IMG/VR virus record: IMGVR_UViG_2162886012_000048
Coordinates: 1-21,467 of that record
Origin: a virus
Direction: 5' to 3' (one strand)
Length of the DNA stretch: 21,467 bases
Shown here: positions 1 through 7,860 of the stretch, in pieces
Position numbering within the stretch: position 1 is the stretch's first letter
How the letters are laid out: every line of letters begins with the position of its first letter
Made by a program: the position numbers and the translations under genes
Notes under the pieces: generated by a model
What the model was told of the DNA's origin: nothing
Databases searched by the model: none
What the model saw: only the letters and a program-made list of their open reading frames with translations

Positions 1-470
1 GATCCAAATTCGAAGCCGTAGACATCGCGCACAGCGCTGGCCAGCACACCGGCCACGAACATAATCGCGTTCACTGCGCGCTCTGGCAGTCCGGCATCCC
101 GAGCGATGAAATACACGCACAGCACCAGGCCGCCCACCGCCAGCACGGCCAGCACGTCGGCGCGCCAGTTGTAGCGACCAGCCTGCACGATCGCCACATC
201 ACGCGCGCGCGCGTTTTGGCGATCCGCCAAGTATGCCTTCTCTAGGTCGGTGTCGTTCGCCATCACCGCCAGCTTGAACTGAACGGCCAGCGCCGGGTCG
301 GCCTGCAGGGCTTCCTGCGCGGCTTCCGGCGTACCTTTGCCGGTGACAGTCTTGGCGATCTCGATAACCTGGCCTGCGACCGCGCCGGCCGTGTCGCTGT
401 TGGTGAAGTACTTGATGATGCTTGGGGCGAACTGTGAGGCCAGGGCCAGGCCGATGGTGACGGGATCCAT
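1..470 (-). CDS. 3-TM phage holin (GTA_holin_3TM-like), 3' end outside window
   Basis: The reading frame opens at ATG 470 and stays open to the window edge, giving 156 residues without a stop. The N-terminus (MDPVTIGLALASQF) is a short hydrophobic stretch. A charged helical region rich in Ala, Glu and Asp follows, and then two clear membrane segments at about residues 106-123 (ADVLAVLAVGGLVLCVYF) and 134-147 (AVNAIMFVAGVLASA). The last visible residues, VYGFEFG, match the place where this family usually ends in a short FGSS-type tail, so only a few codons are probably missing. Holins of this type are inner-membrane proteins that time lysis and let a signal-less endolysin reach the periplasm. 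The start overlaps the stop of the 39-aa gene (TAATG), and an AAGGAAAA purine run lies just upstream. Family assignment is from remembered pattern; a role in lysis is well supported by the endolysin neighbour. Confidence 0.82.
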   Translation of the reverse strand, partial: MDPVTIGLALASQFAPSIIKYFTNSDTAGAVAGQVIEIAKTVTGKGTPEAAQEALQADPALAVQFKLAVMANDTDLEKAYLADRQNARARDVAIVQAGRYNWRADVLAVLAVGGLVLCVYFIARDAGLPERAVNAIMFVAGVLASAVRDVYGFEFG

Positions 471-589
471 TATTTTCCTTTCGGGTTGTCGCTGCAAATC
501 TTGCTGAGGGTGCGGGGTAATTTGGTGATGAGGTATAGGATCAGGCCGACGCCGCACGGAATCCCGACAAGGACGCCGGCGGCGAACAT
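470..589 (-). CDS. 39-aa single-pass membrane peptide in the lysis cassette
   Basis: This small gene encodes 39 residues from ATG 589 to TAA 470. Residues 2-21 form one hydrophobic segment (FAAGVLVGIPCGVGLILYLI), followed by a short basic, polar tail ending in NPKGK. It fills the space between endolysin and holin exactly: its ATG shares one base with the endolysin stop (TGATG), and its stop shares one base with the holin start (TAATG). That fit, with no frame interruption, is the main argument that it is real. A small TM peptide beside a holin could be an antiholin, a pinholin-like partner or another lysis regulator. Cys12 is not in a lipobox (the residue before it is Pro), so it is not an obvious o-spanin. 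The function is inferred from place and topology only. Confidence 0.68.
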   Translation of the reverse strand: MFAAGVLVGIPCGVGLILYLITKLPRTLSKICSDNPKGK

Positions 590-1134
590 CACGCGATGCC
601 CACGCGGTTGAGCATCCAGCCGAAGAAAAAGGCCTCGTTTGCCGGTCGCTTTTCCGTGATTTCCAGGTACCGATTCCCCTGCAGGCAGTTCAGCGCGCGT
701 GCAATCGCCACCTCGCCATCGACGCCGCGCTGGCTGAGCACCGTCCGCAGTGCAGCGATGGTGGCCGGGCCGATCTGCCCGTCGACCACCAGGTCGGGGA
801 ATGCGCGCCCCTGCTGGTTCAGGGCGTTCAGGATGCGCTGCAGCCAGGGGCCGGGCAGGCTCACACCCATGTTGACGCCGGTGTCGATCATTTCCTCGGC
901 AATGGTAGGCGAGACCTCCAGCACCTTGTTAAAGCCCGGCTCGTTCACATACTGGCGCGTGTAGATGGCCACTGCCATATCGCGCTTGAAGTCGCGCATC
1001 AGGCCGGTGTAGCCGTTGGCGCGCGCGACCGCCTCGGTGATGCCGAAGGCAGTCGGCCCGCCCAGGTCGGCCGCGTGGTTCGTGTAGCCGCCCTCGCGCG
1101 CAATTATTTCGTCAATCAGCTTGGCAGCGCTCAT
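589..1134 (-). CDS. Endolysin, GH108 N-acetylmuramidase with C-terminal peptidoglycan-binding domain
   Basis: The 181-residue protein is the phage lysozyme that cuts the glycan strand of peptidoglycan at the end of infection. Near the N-terminus it shows the GH108 signature: REGGYTNH around residues 13-20, with Glu14 the expected catalytic acid, then DLGGPTAFGIT at residues 23-33. The C-terminal half (about residues 100-175, with LVVDGQIGPATIAAL and NRYLEITEKRPANEAFFFGWMLNR) matches the PG_binding_3 domain that usually follows. The length is normal for the family. There is no signal peptide, so export depends on the holin encoded just downstream. I chose ATG 1134 because it overlaps the preceding stop (ATGA); a longer in-frame extension upstream would have non-homologous, Arg-rich sequence. 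Confidence 0.93.
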   Translation of the reverse strand: MSAAKLIDEIIAREGGYTNHAADLGGPTAFGITEAVARANGYTGLMRDFKRDMAVAIYTRQYVNEPGFNKVLEVSPTIAEEMIDTGVNMGVSLPGPWLQRILNALNQQGRAFPDLVVDGQIGPATIAALRTVLSQRGVDGEVAIARALNCLQGNRYLEITEKRPANEAFFFGWMLNRVGIA

Positions 1135-1481
1135 TTTTCTCGCCTTTTTGGTGTTTCCATGAACATGACTTCCAGACTGCGCACGCGCTGCTCCATCGCG
1201 GCGGCACCGGCCTTGATGATCTGTGCTTCGGCGCGATCGCTCACCTGCTGGATCTGCACGGCGTTCATCTGCGCGCTGTTCACTTTTTGATCCGCAGTAT
1301 TCGAGGCCAGCGTTTCCTTGATCTGGTTGAACTGCTGGTACATGATCCCGGTGTTGACCAGACCGGCGAACACCAGGCCGATGAGCCACTTGTTCGAATC
1401 GAGCCGGGCGAACAGCGTCACCGCGTCATCGATGCGGCGCGGCGCTGGCCTGGTTCTGCTGGGTGCTGTACGTGGTGCCAT
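1131..1481 (-). CDS. Single-pass membrane protein with coiled coil; lysis accessory or spanin candidate
   Basis: The protein has 116 residues. A basic, Arg/Pro-rich N-terminus (residues 1-16) precedes one membrane segment at about residues 32-48 (WLIGLVFAGLVNTGIMY). After this comes a long polar helix rich in Gln, Ala, Glu and Lys (about 50-110) that should form a coiled coil. The start at ATG 1481 is set by an AAGGAAAA ribosome site; the frame stays open further upstream but that part lies over the tailspike gene. It sits 14 bp after the tailspike and overlaps the endolysin start by 4 bp (ATGA). One TM helix plus a coiled coil is the layout of an Rz-like i-spanin, but I find no Rz1-like lipoprotein frame inside it. 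A holin-modifying role is equally possible. Confidence 0.75.
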   Translation of the reverse strand: MAPRTAPSRTRPAPRRIDDAVTLFARLDSNKWLIGLVFAGLVNTGIMYQQFNQIKETLASNTADQKVNSAQMNAVQIQQVSDRAEAQIIKAGAAAMEQRVRSLEVMFMETPKRREK

Positions 1482-1495
1482 GATTTTCCTTGTGA

Positions 1496-3421
1496 TTACG
1501 CGCAGAGGAAGACGCCCGAGAGCGTGATGCGGTTGCCGGCGCCGGCTGTCATGTCCGAAACCTGCATGACCGCTGTCGCCCCGTTTGCGGTCGTACGGTA
1601 TGTCATGGAAATGTTCTTGGTGCCAGACAGAAGAATTGCCCCGCTCGGCGTGTTGGCCCCCCATCCCGTTGCGTCGCCCACGGTAATTGCAGTTGCCTGC
1701 ACTGTCGCTGCTGGGGTGAATGGGATATTTCCAAGCGAAATGTAGGCGCCATTCGCTGCAGTCCCTACGGCAAGCGCGGTCTCAACAATCGTCAGGTTGA
1801 AAAAGCACAAATTGCCGACACGCTCGTATGCCCCATTGGCGTAACTGTAAGTGATTGCGCCAAATGCTCCAGCCTGCGATGAATATACCGGCGTGAAAGT
1901 GCCTCGGTACGGAACGAACGTATTGCCTTCGACGTTGTTGGTTAGGATCAGTTTCCCGGTCGATACATCGGCTGGGACATCTACATAAATAGCCTTCTGA
2001 CACCAGTTGTCGGCCAACTTAACCGGGCCAGCCAGGATGCCGCCCATGAAGATGCTGTAGACCGGCGCAGTGGACATGAAACGATTCCGCTCGACGTATG
2101 AACGACCGCCTGCAAAAATCTTTATATCGTGGGTCAAGAACCCGCTGAATGAATTGTCGGAAATTGTGGTGTTCCATTGGTTCGTCCCAATGGCGCTATT
2201 CAACTGGATTCCGATTTGCGGCGATGCCGATTGACCGATAAAACCGTTCCGTTGAATATTAATTTTTACGGTCGGAGTATCGACACTTTGCGGGTTGCCG
2301 AGAATGCCAGTGTTGAAGCATTCAATATAGTTATCTGTGATATTGAAAATACCGCTTACGGTCGTATATTGAATGCAATTTACCAGTGCGCTTAAATCGT
2401 TGCCGGTAACGTTCATAAATACAGTAACGTTCGTGGCCGAGATATTGGCATCGAAGCCGTAGAAATTATTATCCGCAATGTGGATGGATTCTTGGATTGT
2501 GCCGCCGCGCAAATCGACGGTGTACTTGTCCGCCGTACCCGCGCCACCAGCCCCATACACCGCACGGTTGTTCCTGATGCGCAGACCCACAATGACGGCG
2601 GAGGCGGCAACGAAACAGTTGATGTTTTGCGCCGTGCAGTAGGTGATTGCCGTACTCCAATTGGCGGCCAGGTTGAAACACTCGTTCCAGCCGTAAAAGC
2701 GCAGCCGATTGAAGTACAGTCCGTCCATGGTCGCAGCATTGGCAGGCGCAACGATTGCTGATCGGTTGGTGCCCGATCCAATTGACAGCCCGAAATTCTC
2801 GTAAAACATGGACCCGATTTCATAGCCGTATGTAACAAATTCCAGGCCATCGCAGTCATAGCAAACAATTTCCGCAGCAGTCGCGCCGACGCCGAAAATA
2901 GAAACGCCATATGGGATTTGGAGAGGGGCGCTGATTCGATACCGGCCAGCCGGAAGGTAAAGCGCTCCCTTCGGATTTTTAGCGGCAATTGCAGTGATAG
3001 CGGCCTGCAGGGCGGCAGTCACATCCACGAGCAACGTGCCGGCCTGAACGTCAGCGATCTGTGCGACGGTCATGAAGTCGAACGCGCTTACATGCTCGCG
3101 CAGCTTATCCTGCGCAAAGTGCGCGATAGCGCCAGTGCCGGACTGGATGAATCCGACGATATAGGACCCGCCGGATGCGCTTAGCTGCCCATATTGCAAG
3201 GCGTCAGTTGATAGGGTGGCCGGGGCAAGCCCGGTAATCTTGTTGTTACCCATTGGCAAATTTGCCGCCATGGGCGTCTGACCATCAGTACATACCGAGG
3301 TTGTCAGTGCCGCGCCCATGTCGGCAATTTGAGCGTTAAATACGCTTGAACTGACCTGTGTCCCGCTGACTACCGGCTGTCCTGCTGCTGGTACATAAGT
3401 TCCGGCTCCGTTGCGTGGCAT
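1496..3421 (-). CDS. Tailspike with head-binding N-terminus and beta-helix (pectate-lyase-like) domain
   Basis: The 641-residue protein is the likely receptor-binding spike. Residues 1-70 (starting MPRNGAGTYVPAAGQPV and including ANLPMGNNKITGLA) match the virion-attachment domain seen on many podovirus fibres and spikes. At about 110-165 a region with ALYLPAGRYRIS is typical of the start of a pectate-lyase-3 right-handed beta-helix. Repeated short strands rich in Asn, Ile and Gly (for example IADNNFYGF, NITDNYIECF, NIQRNGFIG, TISDNSFSGF) continue to about residue 495. The C-terminal about 130 residues, from RGTFTPVYSS to TLSGVFLCA, look like a trimerising tip domain. Such spikes bind and often cut surface polysaccharide; I cannot name a substrate or catalytic residues. 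Base composition across the beta-helix is clearly more AT-rich than in the flanking genes, which suggests exchange. The start has only a weak purine-rich ribosome site. Confidence 0.9.
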   Translation of the reverse strand: MPRNGAGTYVPAAGQPVVSGTQVSSSVFNAQIADMGAALTTSVCTDGQTPMAANLPMGNNKITGLAPATLSTDALQYGQLSASGGSYIVGFIQSGTGAIAHFAQDKLREHVSAFDFMTVAQIADVQAGTLLVDVTAALQAAITAIAAKNPKGALYLPAGRYRISAPLQIPYGVSIFGVGATAAEIVCYDCDGLEFVTYGYEIGSMFYENFGLSIGSGTNRSAIVAPANAATMDGLYFNRLRFYGWNECFNLAANWSTAITYCTAQNINCFVAASAVIVGLRIRNNRAVYGAGGAGTADKYTVDLRGGTIQESIHIADNNFYGFDANISATNVTVFMNVTGNDLSALVNCIQYTTVSGIFNITDNYIECFNTGILGNPQSVDTPTVKINIQRNGFIGQSASPQIGIQLNSAIGTNQWNTTISDNSFSGFLTHDIKIFAGGRSYVERNRFMSTAPVYSIFMGGILAGPVKLADNWCQKAIYVDVPADVSTGKLILTNNVEGNTFVPYRGTFTPVYSSQAGAFGAITYSYANGAYERVGNLCFFNLTIVETALAVGTAANGAYISLGNIPFTPAATVQATAITVGDATGWGANTPSGAILLSGTKNISMTYRTTANGATAVMQVSDMTAGAGNRITLSGVFLCA

Positions 3422-3448
3422 AATATTCTTTCGTCTGGACTACACAGG

Positions 3449-3462
3449 CCCCTTCACAGGGG
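3449..3462 (-). other. Stem-loop in tailspike leader
   Basis: On the minus strand the sequence reads CCCCT-GTGA-AGGGG, a perfect 5-bp stem closed by a GNRA-type tetraloop, about 28 bases before the tailspike start. No U-run follows, so it is not a standard terminator. It lies in the 104-bp gap 3422-3525, which is AT-rich for this genome and in which I see no convincing promoter. It may protect or regulate the tailspike mRNA; this is inference. Confidence 0.45.
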
Positions 3463-3525
3463 AATTGCTACATGGATATTGTATTGCTTTTTAAAATCGC
3501 TGCGTGCTGCTTTGTACCAGCTTTT

Positions 3526-5694
3526 TTACGGGCTTGGCGAAAGAAGATCTTCCATGTTCAGTTGCGCCGCTTTCGTCCCGGCTGGCGTGAGCGCCTTGAG
3601 CGCAGGCGAAGTGGCGGCGTTCTGCCGGTCAAGCGCCTGGGCGAGTAGTTTCGCGAAATGATTCGGGTCGAGCATGGCCTCTTGAAATTCCCTGTTCACG
3701 CGGTTGCCGACGAAGGCGCCAAGCTTTTCAGCCGCCACCTTGCCGCCGTACGCGCCGACTGGACCTCCCGTCAGATAGCCGCCAGTCGCCCCGAGCGCCT
3801 TGGGAATGAACCCCTTCCCGTCCAGACCCTGACCAAACAACTTACCGGCGAGCCAGTTCGGCGCCTGCGCGTTGAAAAAAGTGTCGGAGCCAGGTTGGCG
3901 AATCGAGTTGCTGATTGCCTCGCGCTGCATGTCGCGCTGAATGGCTTCGAGTGACGCTTGCGCTTCCGGCTGGATACCGTACTTGGCATCCTTCAACGCC
4001 TTGGCCAGTTGCGTGCGGTACTGAGAAAGCATCGGCGCCACTTCATTCTCGACGTTGTGCCCGAGGCCAGAAACGCCGTTCAGGATGCTTTGCCCCGCCT
4101 CCATCGTGTTGACCGGTACGCTGCCTTGCGCCCATGCATCACGCGCTTGCTGGAAGGTTGGCGACTTGGCGTCAAGCTGGCTGACCAGCTGCCCGCGCAC
4201 GTCGCGGAGGGCGCCAGCCTCGTGCGATGCCACGCCGGCCATTGGCACGTCCCGCTGCATGGCGTCCATGGACATCTTGATCTGATTGGCGGCCTCACCG
4301 TTGATGCTGCCCGGCTTGCCGGGGATGACCGTGGTGAACATCGGCAGCCCGTCCGGGCCGAGAATAGCCGATGGAACACTTTGCTCTGGCACGGCCGCTT
4401 CCATGCCGAACGGCTGCTGCTTGTTCGCGGCCAGCGCACGGGCGCGCGCGATGGCGTCCTTGCCAATTGGCGTGTTGAGTAGGCCCGACAGCGAATCATC
4501 GAGCGGCATCACCTCTTTGCCGAAGGCGTCGTACAGCGGCTTGGACGCCTCGCCACGCGCTTTGATGGCAGCGGCCAGTGCCTCGGGCGTCTGCGCCACG
4601 CTGCGCAGCGCCTGCATGCGTGCCGCGTTGTTGCTGATGCCGCGCTCCACGAACCCCTCGGCAGATGCTGGGTTGCTGCGCAATACCTTCTCAGCCATGA
4701 CCAACTGCGGGATGCCAGCAACCTGCGCCGTGGTCGGGTTCGATCCCGGCACGAGCTGCCCGGCGGCGCGCAGGCGCTCAATCACCGCTTGCGGGTTGGC
4801 GTCTGCGCCCAGTAAGCCACCAAGGTCGCCCTCGGGCTGCCCAGGCGCCTGGGTGCGAACCCTCTTCAGGCCAGCAGCGAGCATGTCGCCCACTGTCGAG
4901 CCGGGCGACACCAGCGGGCGCACGGTATTCATGGCAGCCTTCCCGACTGCCCCAACTCCAGCGCCGACACGGTTCAACCCGCCGCCCAGCGCGGCGCCGA
5001 GCGCCATTTGTTTTGTCTTCTCGTTCCAGTACGAGGATGGGTCTTTCTCGGTCATCACCGATTCGAGCGTCGGCGCGCCGCCGTTGAATACCGGTTGGAT
5101 GGCGCCCAGGCCAGCGCCTTGTACTGCGGCGCCTCCTGTTGCCCGTAGGCCAGCGGCGAGTTTTTGCGTCCAGCCGATAGCTTCCGGCGCGCGCGCGGCC
5201 TCGCCACCCACCAGGAACGGCGCCACGCTGGCGGCGACGCGCCCAGTTCCGGCTGCCCACGATCCTCGCGTGCCTTGCTGATAATCGGCCTCCTGGGCTT
5301 TCAGGTGTTCGTTAAACTGCTGGGCCTTCTCGGAAATGAAGCGCGATCCGGCGCCCACCTTCCCGTTTTCCATCGGGAACTTCTTCAGCAGGGCGTCAGC
5401 ACTGTTCAAGACGAGCTGGCCGGCGCCCTGCACGCCGTCAGCAAGACCCTTTGCGCCGCCGTAGGCCAGATTGCCGAGACCGCCGAGAAAGGACGTTCCC
5501 TCTTCGGCCGGTGGCGCGGCAGCAACCTTCTGCGCGACTGGTGCGGCAGCCGGTGCTTTCGGACTGGCAGCCGGCGGTGCAGCCTTGAGCGCGCGGATAT
5601 GACTGGCCAGCGCCTTCGCGTCGTCCGTGTTGCCGGCGGCGTCAGCCTTGATCAGCGCCGCTTCGAGCGCGGCCAGTTTCTCGTCGGTAGCCAT
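3526..5694 (-). CDS. Large internal virion (DNA ejection-type) protein, 722 aa
   Basis: The N-terminal 37 residues form a helical hairpin (ALEAALIKADAAGNTDDAKA) that I recognise from the front of many phage internal proteins. An Ala/Pro linker follows (about 38-65), then Gly/Ala-rich amphipathic or hydrophobic stretches around 68-95, 150-200 and 230-255, and another near 645-670 (GATGGYLTGGPVGAYGGKVA). The centre (about 310-540) holds a conserved phage region with TTAQVAGIPQ, KPLYDAFGKEVMPLDD and ARDAWAQGSVPVNTMEAGQS. Size, glycine-rich membrane-seeking segments and place just before the tailspike suit a protein stored in the capsid and ejected ahead of DNA to form a channel, like the P22 gp7/gp16/gp20 set. 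No transglycosylase motif is evident. The start overlaps the previous stop (TAATG). The domain is familiar; the ejection role is inferred. Confidence 0.82.
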   Translation of the reverse strand: MATDEKLAALEAALIKADAAGNTDDAKALASHIRALKAAPPAASPKAPAAAPVAQKVAAAPPAEEGTSFLGGLGNLAYGGAKGLADGVQGAGQLVLNSADALLKKFPMENGKVGAGSRFISEKAQQFNEHLKAQEADYQQGTRGSWAAGTGRVAASVAPFLVGGEAARAPEAIGWTQKLAAGLRATGGAAVQGAGLGAIQPVFNGGAPTLESVMTEKDPSSYWNEKTKQMALGAALGGGLNRVGAGVGAVGKAAMNTVRPLVSPGSTVGDMLAAGLKRVRTQAPGQPEGDLGGLLGADANPQAVIERLRAAGQLVPGSNPTTAQVAGIPQLVMAEKVLRSNPASAEGFVERGISNNAARMQALRSVAQTPEALAAAIKARGEASKPLYDAFGKEVMPLDDSLSGLLNTPIGKDAIARARALAANKQQPFGMEAAVPEQSVPSAILGPDGLPMFTTVIPGKPGSINGEAANQIKMSMDAMQRDVPMAGVASHEAGALRDVRGQLVSQLDAKSPTFQQARDAWAQGSVPVNTMEAGQSILNGVSGLGHNVENEVAPMLSQYRTQLAKALKDAKYGIQPEAQASLEAIQRDMQREAISNSIRQPGSDTFFNAQAPNWLAGKLFGQGLDGKGFIPKALGATGGYLTGGPVGAYGGKVAAEKLGAFVGNRVNREFQEAMLDPNHFAKLLAQALDRQNAATSPALKALTPAGTKAAQLNMEDLLSPSP

Positions 5695-7298
5695 TATTTA
5701 TACTTCTCCAAAAGAGAGTCGACGGTCGGAGTCTGTGGGGCGCCCGTGTTTTTCTGCAGCGCCTGGTTGGCAATGCTGCCTCGATTTCCGGCAAGGTACT
5801 TATCGGTGAGCATGCGCAGGACCTGCTCGGCAGCCTTCCGGTCCCCGATTGGCACGGACGGGTCGCCAAGCTTGCCGGCCATTTCCTTGTAGAGCAAAAC
5901 GTCCTTGTCCGACTGTGGGCCGGACATTTTCGGCATCTTCGACACCAGAGCGCCGCCGATAGCCGCCAGCTTGGCCGCGCCCTTCGACGCATCCGTGCTG
6001 ATGCCAAGACCGCCGACCACCTTGTCGCGCATCACGCCGCCCATGCTGGAGGTCGGTACGCCGCTGGTAAGCAGTGGCAAGGCTGCATCGAGCAGGCCGA
6101 GCACGCCCTGGGCATCGACCAGCTTCTGCTGCTGCTCGGGCGACTGAGCGTTTTCAATGCGCGATTTCTCGATGGCCAGATTGTTGCGCACCTGACCGAC
6201 GCTCTGCTCGTCCTCCGCCGGCGTCGATCCTTGAATGCCGATGCCGCCTTGGCCGGGCGCCTGCACCTTGCCCAGCGCCTGCATCGCTTCGGCGCGCAGG
6301 ACTGGATCCGGGATTTTCGAAATCTGGTCGAAGGTGGCCTGCGGATCGCCCTTGAAATTGATGCTCAGGCCGCCGTCCGGGCTGTTGTAATGCGTGCCAC
6401 CCTGCGGGGCGCCACCGGACATCTGCACAGCCTGGGCCTTGGTCATCATGACCGGGCGCCCGCCGATGTTCACCGTGGTCATCTCGTTCTGTGCGTTCGC
6501 GCCAGAGGTCGCTGCGGCCACCGCGCCCGCGCGCTCTGCGGCGATCTGCGTCGAGCCGGGGATCGCGCCGGCCACCGGTGCGCCCTGGGCGTCGAAGCCG
6601 CCGGCGACGCCCGTCTCGAAGTTCGGCGCGACCACCCGCGAGCCGTCCGGCATGATGTTGGTCTGGCCCGGCTGCAGCGACATGGTGCCTTCCTTCTGAC
6701 GCTTGGCCAGCTCAGCCTCGCGCGCCTGCGCGGCGGTGATGCCAAGATAGCTATCGTTGCGCTGGCCATCGGTCATGAGGTTGGCGTTTTCCAGATACTT
6801 GTTGCTCAACTCCTTGTTGCCTGACAGGTAGGCCGCATAGGCCATATTGCGAAGCTTGTCGGCCTGGCTCGCCTGTTGCGGAGGGGGCGCGCTCGGCATT
6901 TCGCCTGCGCCAGGGTCGGCGGCGCCAGCTGGCAGCGTGGGCATGACGTTTGCGGCTTGCGGAGCCTGCGCTGCTTCAGTCCTACCGGACATCGCATTAA
7001 AGGCCTGCGTGGTGCGCTCCTGCATGGCCTTGGCCAGCGCTAGCTGTTTGTCATCGGCCTTGCGCTGCATGTAGTTTCCGGCCAGCGCCGATGCAATTTT
7101 TGAGACGCTTTCCCACGGGCTTTTCTTGACCGCCCAACCGTTGATGACCTGCGTGCCATTGTCCGGCGCCATAGCTTGCGACCGCAGCATTTCGGCCAAC
7201 TGCTGCTGACGCGATAGATTGGTCTGCTCGGCCCCGATATCCGGCGCAAGCAAGTTGTAGGCTGGCGCCTTGGCGCTGGTGAAGGGGTTACCGGCCAT
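5694..7298 (-). CDS. Internal virion / ejection-type structural protein, 534 aa
   Basis: The protein begins MAGNPFTSAKAPAYNLLAPD. An Arg/Gln-rich helix follows (NLSRQQQLAEMLRSQA, about 27-42), then GWAVKKSPWESVSKIASALAGNY, an arrangement I know from podovirus structural proteins placed next to the ejection proteins. The middle is low-complexity and rich in Ala, Gly, Gln and Pro (about 85-300). The C-terminal third is predicted helical, with a conserved-looking stretch SKMPKMSGPQSDKDVLLYKEM and a run ending SLLEKYK. I chose ATG 7298 rather than a codon six residues upstream because AGGAG lies at the right distance. This start is 11 bp inside the end of the diiron-protein gene; its stop forms TAATG with the 722-aa gene. 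No enzymatic motif is visible. Its role as a virion protein rests on context and remembered similarity. Confidence 0.8.
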   Translation of the reverse strand: MAGNPFTSAKAPAYNLLAPDIGAEQTNLSRQQQLAEMLRSQAMAPDNGTQVINGWAVKKSPWESVSKIASALAGNYMQRKADDKQLALAKAMQERTTQAFNAMSGRTEAAQAPQAANVMPTLPAGAADPGAGEMPSAPPPQQASQADKLRNMAYAAYLSGNKELSNKYLENANLMTDGQRNDSYLGITAAQAREAELAKRQKEGTMSLQPGQTNIMPDGSRVVAPNFETGVAGGFDAQGAPVAGAIPGSTQIAAERAGAVAAATSGANAQNEMTTVNIGGRPVMMTKAQAVQMSGGAPQGGTHYNSPDGGLSINFKGDPQATFDQISKIPDPVLRAEAMQALGKVQAPGQGGIGIQGSTPAEDEQSVGQVRNNLAIEKSRIENAQSPEQQQKLVDAQGVLGLLDAALPLLTSGVPTSSMGGVMRDKVVGGLGISTDASKGAAKLAAIGGALVSKMPKMSGPQSDKDVLLYKEMAGKLGDPSVPIGDRKAAEQVLRMLTDKYLAGNRGSIANQALQKNTGAPQTPTVDSLLEKYK

Positions 7299-7860
7299 GG
7301 TGTAGCTCCTGTACAAATTCGTTGATGTAGCGTGCCGTCTCGATGGCGCTTTGCAGAATCTCGGGGCAGTAATGCCGGTCGATCACCGCCAGCAGGTCGG
7401 CGCCGTGGTCCGGGTCGTGCTCAGCATGGAAGCGCACGGTGCGCAGCAGCTGCTTGCCATGCAGGCGCTCCAGTTCCTCGACCACTTCGAGCGGCATCGG
7501 AAAGCATTCGAGCACCAGCATGTAGCCCAGCAAGCAGGCGGGGGACACATGCTTGACCATGTAGTACATGCTGCCAGCCATCTGCACCGCTGTGCGGCTG
7601 AGCGGCAGGCTGCTCGCGCCGATATCTTCTGCCAGCCATTCGACGTGGCCGGTTTCCTCGGCCAGGTGCGAAACGAAGTAGTCGCGCAAGTCGCCAGTGG
7701 AAGCGGTGATTGCGTCGGCCAGCAAGCCCTCGCTCGCGGTGATGATCTGGTGGACGAACGACAGGTTTGCCAGGAATGTCGCGCGGTCGTGCAGATCCAC
7801 CTGCGGCGCCTGCGCGCGCAATGCCTGCACTGCCTCGATGATGTGGTCGGAGGGGCGCAT
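7288..7860 (-). CDS. Heme-oxygenase-like diiron protein (iron-containing redox enzyme family candidate)
   Basis: The 190-residue protein is predicted to be all-helical and has no signal or membrane segment. Its acidic and His residues fall in the order expected for the heme-oxygenase-like diiron oxidase (HDO) fold: Glu44, then Glu68/Glu69 and His72 (HLAEETGHVEW, residues 65-75), Glu118, and His145-x3-Asp149-x2-His152 (FHAEHDPDHGADLL). The last motif has the same spacing as the third metal-binding helix I recall for SznF and CADD; Glu69-x2-His72 resembles UndA. Length is slightly short for the family (about 200-260). Related folds include TenA and PqqC, which lack the metal set. It is joined by TAATG to the upstream structural gene and overlaps the downstream one by 11 bp, so it is part of the late operon and not a separate cargo unit. 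Substrate is unknown; N-oxygenation, desaturation or oxygen removal are all possible. The fold call is fairly firm, the activity is not. Confidence 0.72.
   Translation of the reverse strand: MRPSDHIIEAVQALRAQAPQVDLHDRATFLANLSFVHQIITASEGLLADAITASTGDLRDYFVSHLAEETGHVEWLAEDIGASSLPLSRTAVQMAGSMYYMVKHVSPACLLGYMLVLECFPMPLEVVEELERLHGKQLLRTVRFHAEHDPDHGADLLAVIDRHYCPEILQSAIETARYINEFVQELHHGR

Noticed and set aside
190-220. CG-alternating run in the holin gene as a regulatory site
   Set aside because: It encodes Ala/Arg codons in a continuous open frame and such runs recur in this GC-rich DNA (also near 5186-5201).
470-589. 39-aa peptide as an Rz1-like lipoprotein because of Cys12
   Set aside because: The residue before Cys is Pro and the position falls in the middle of the TM helix, so it is not a lipobox.
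1496-3421. Diversity-generating retroelement target in the tailspike, as in BPP-1 Mtd
   Set aside because: The C-terminus is not a C-type-lectin-like variable region, and there is no template repeat or reverse transcriptase in the window.
3422-3525. TACAAT-like -10 in the tailspike leader as a promoter
   Set aside because: No acceptable -35 lies 16-18 bp upstream and there is no extended -10.
3479-3661. Small plus-strand frame beginning in the gap before the tailspike
   Set aside because: No ribosome site, Cys/Ser/Ala-rich product without a motif, and mostly antisense to the 722-aa gene.
4286-5281. Plus-strand frame of 331 codons opposite the 722-aa protein
   Set aside because: Ser/Pro/Ala-rich antisense composition without a recognisable domain; the minus-strand gene explains the region.
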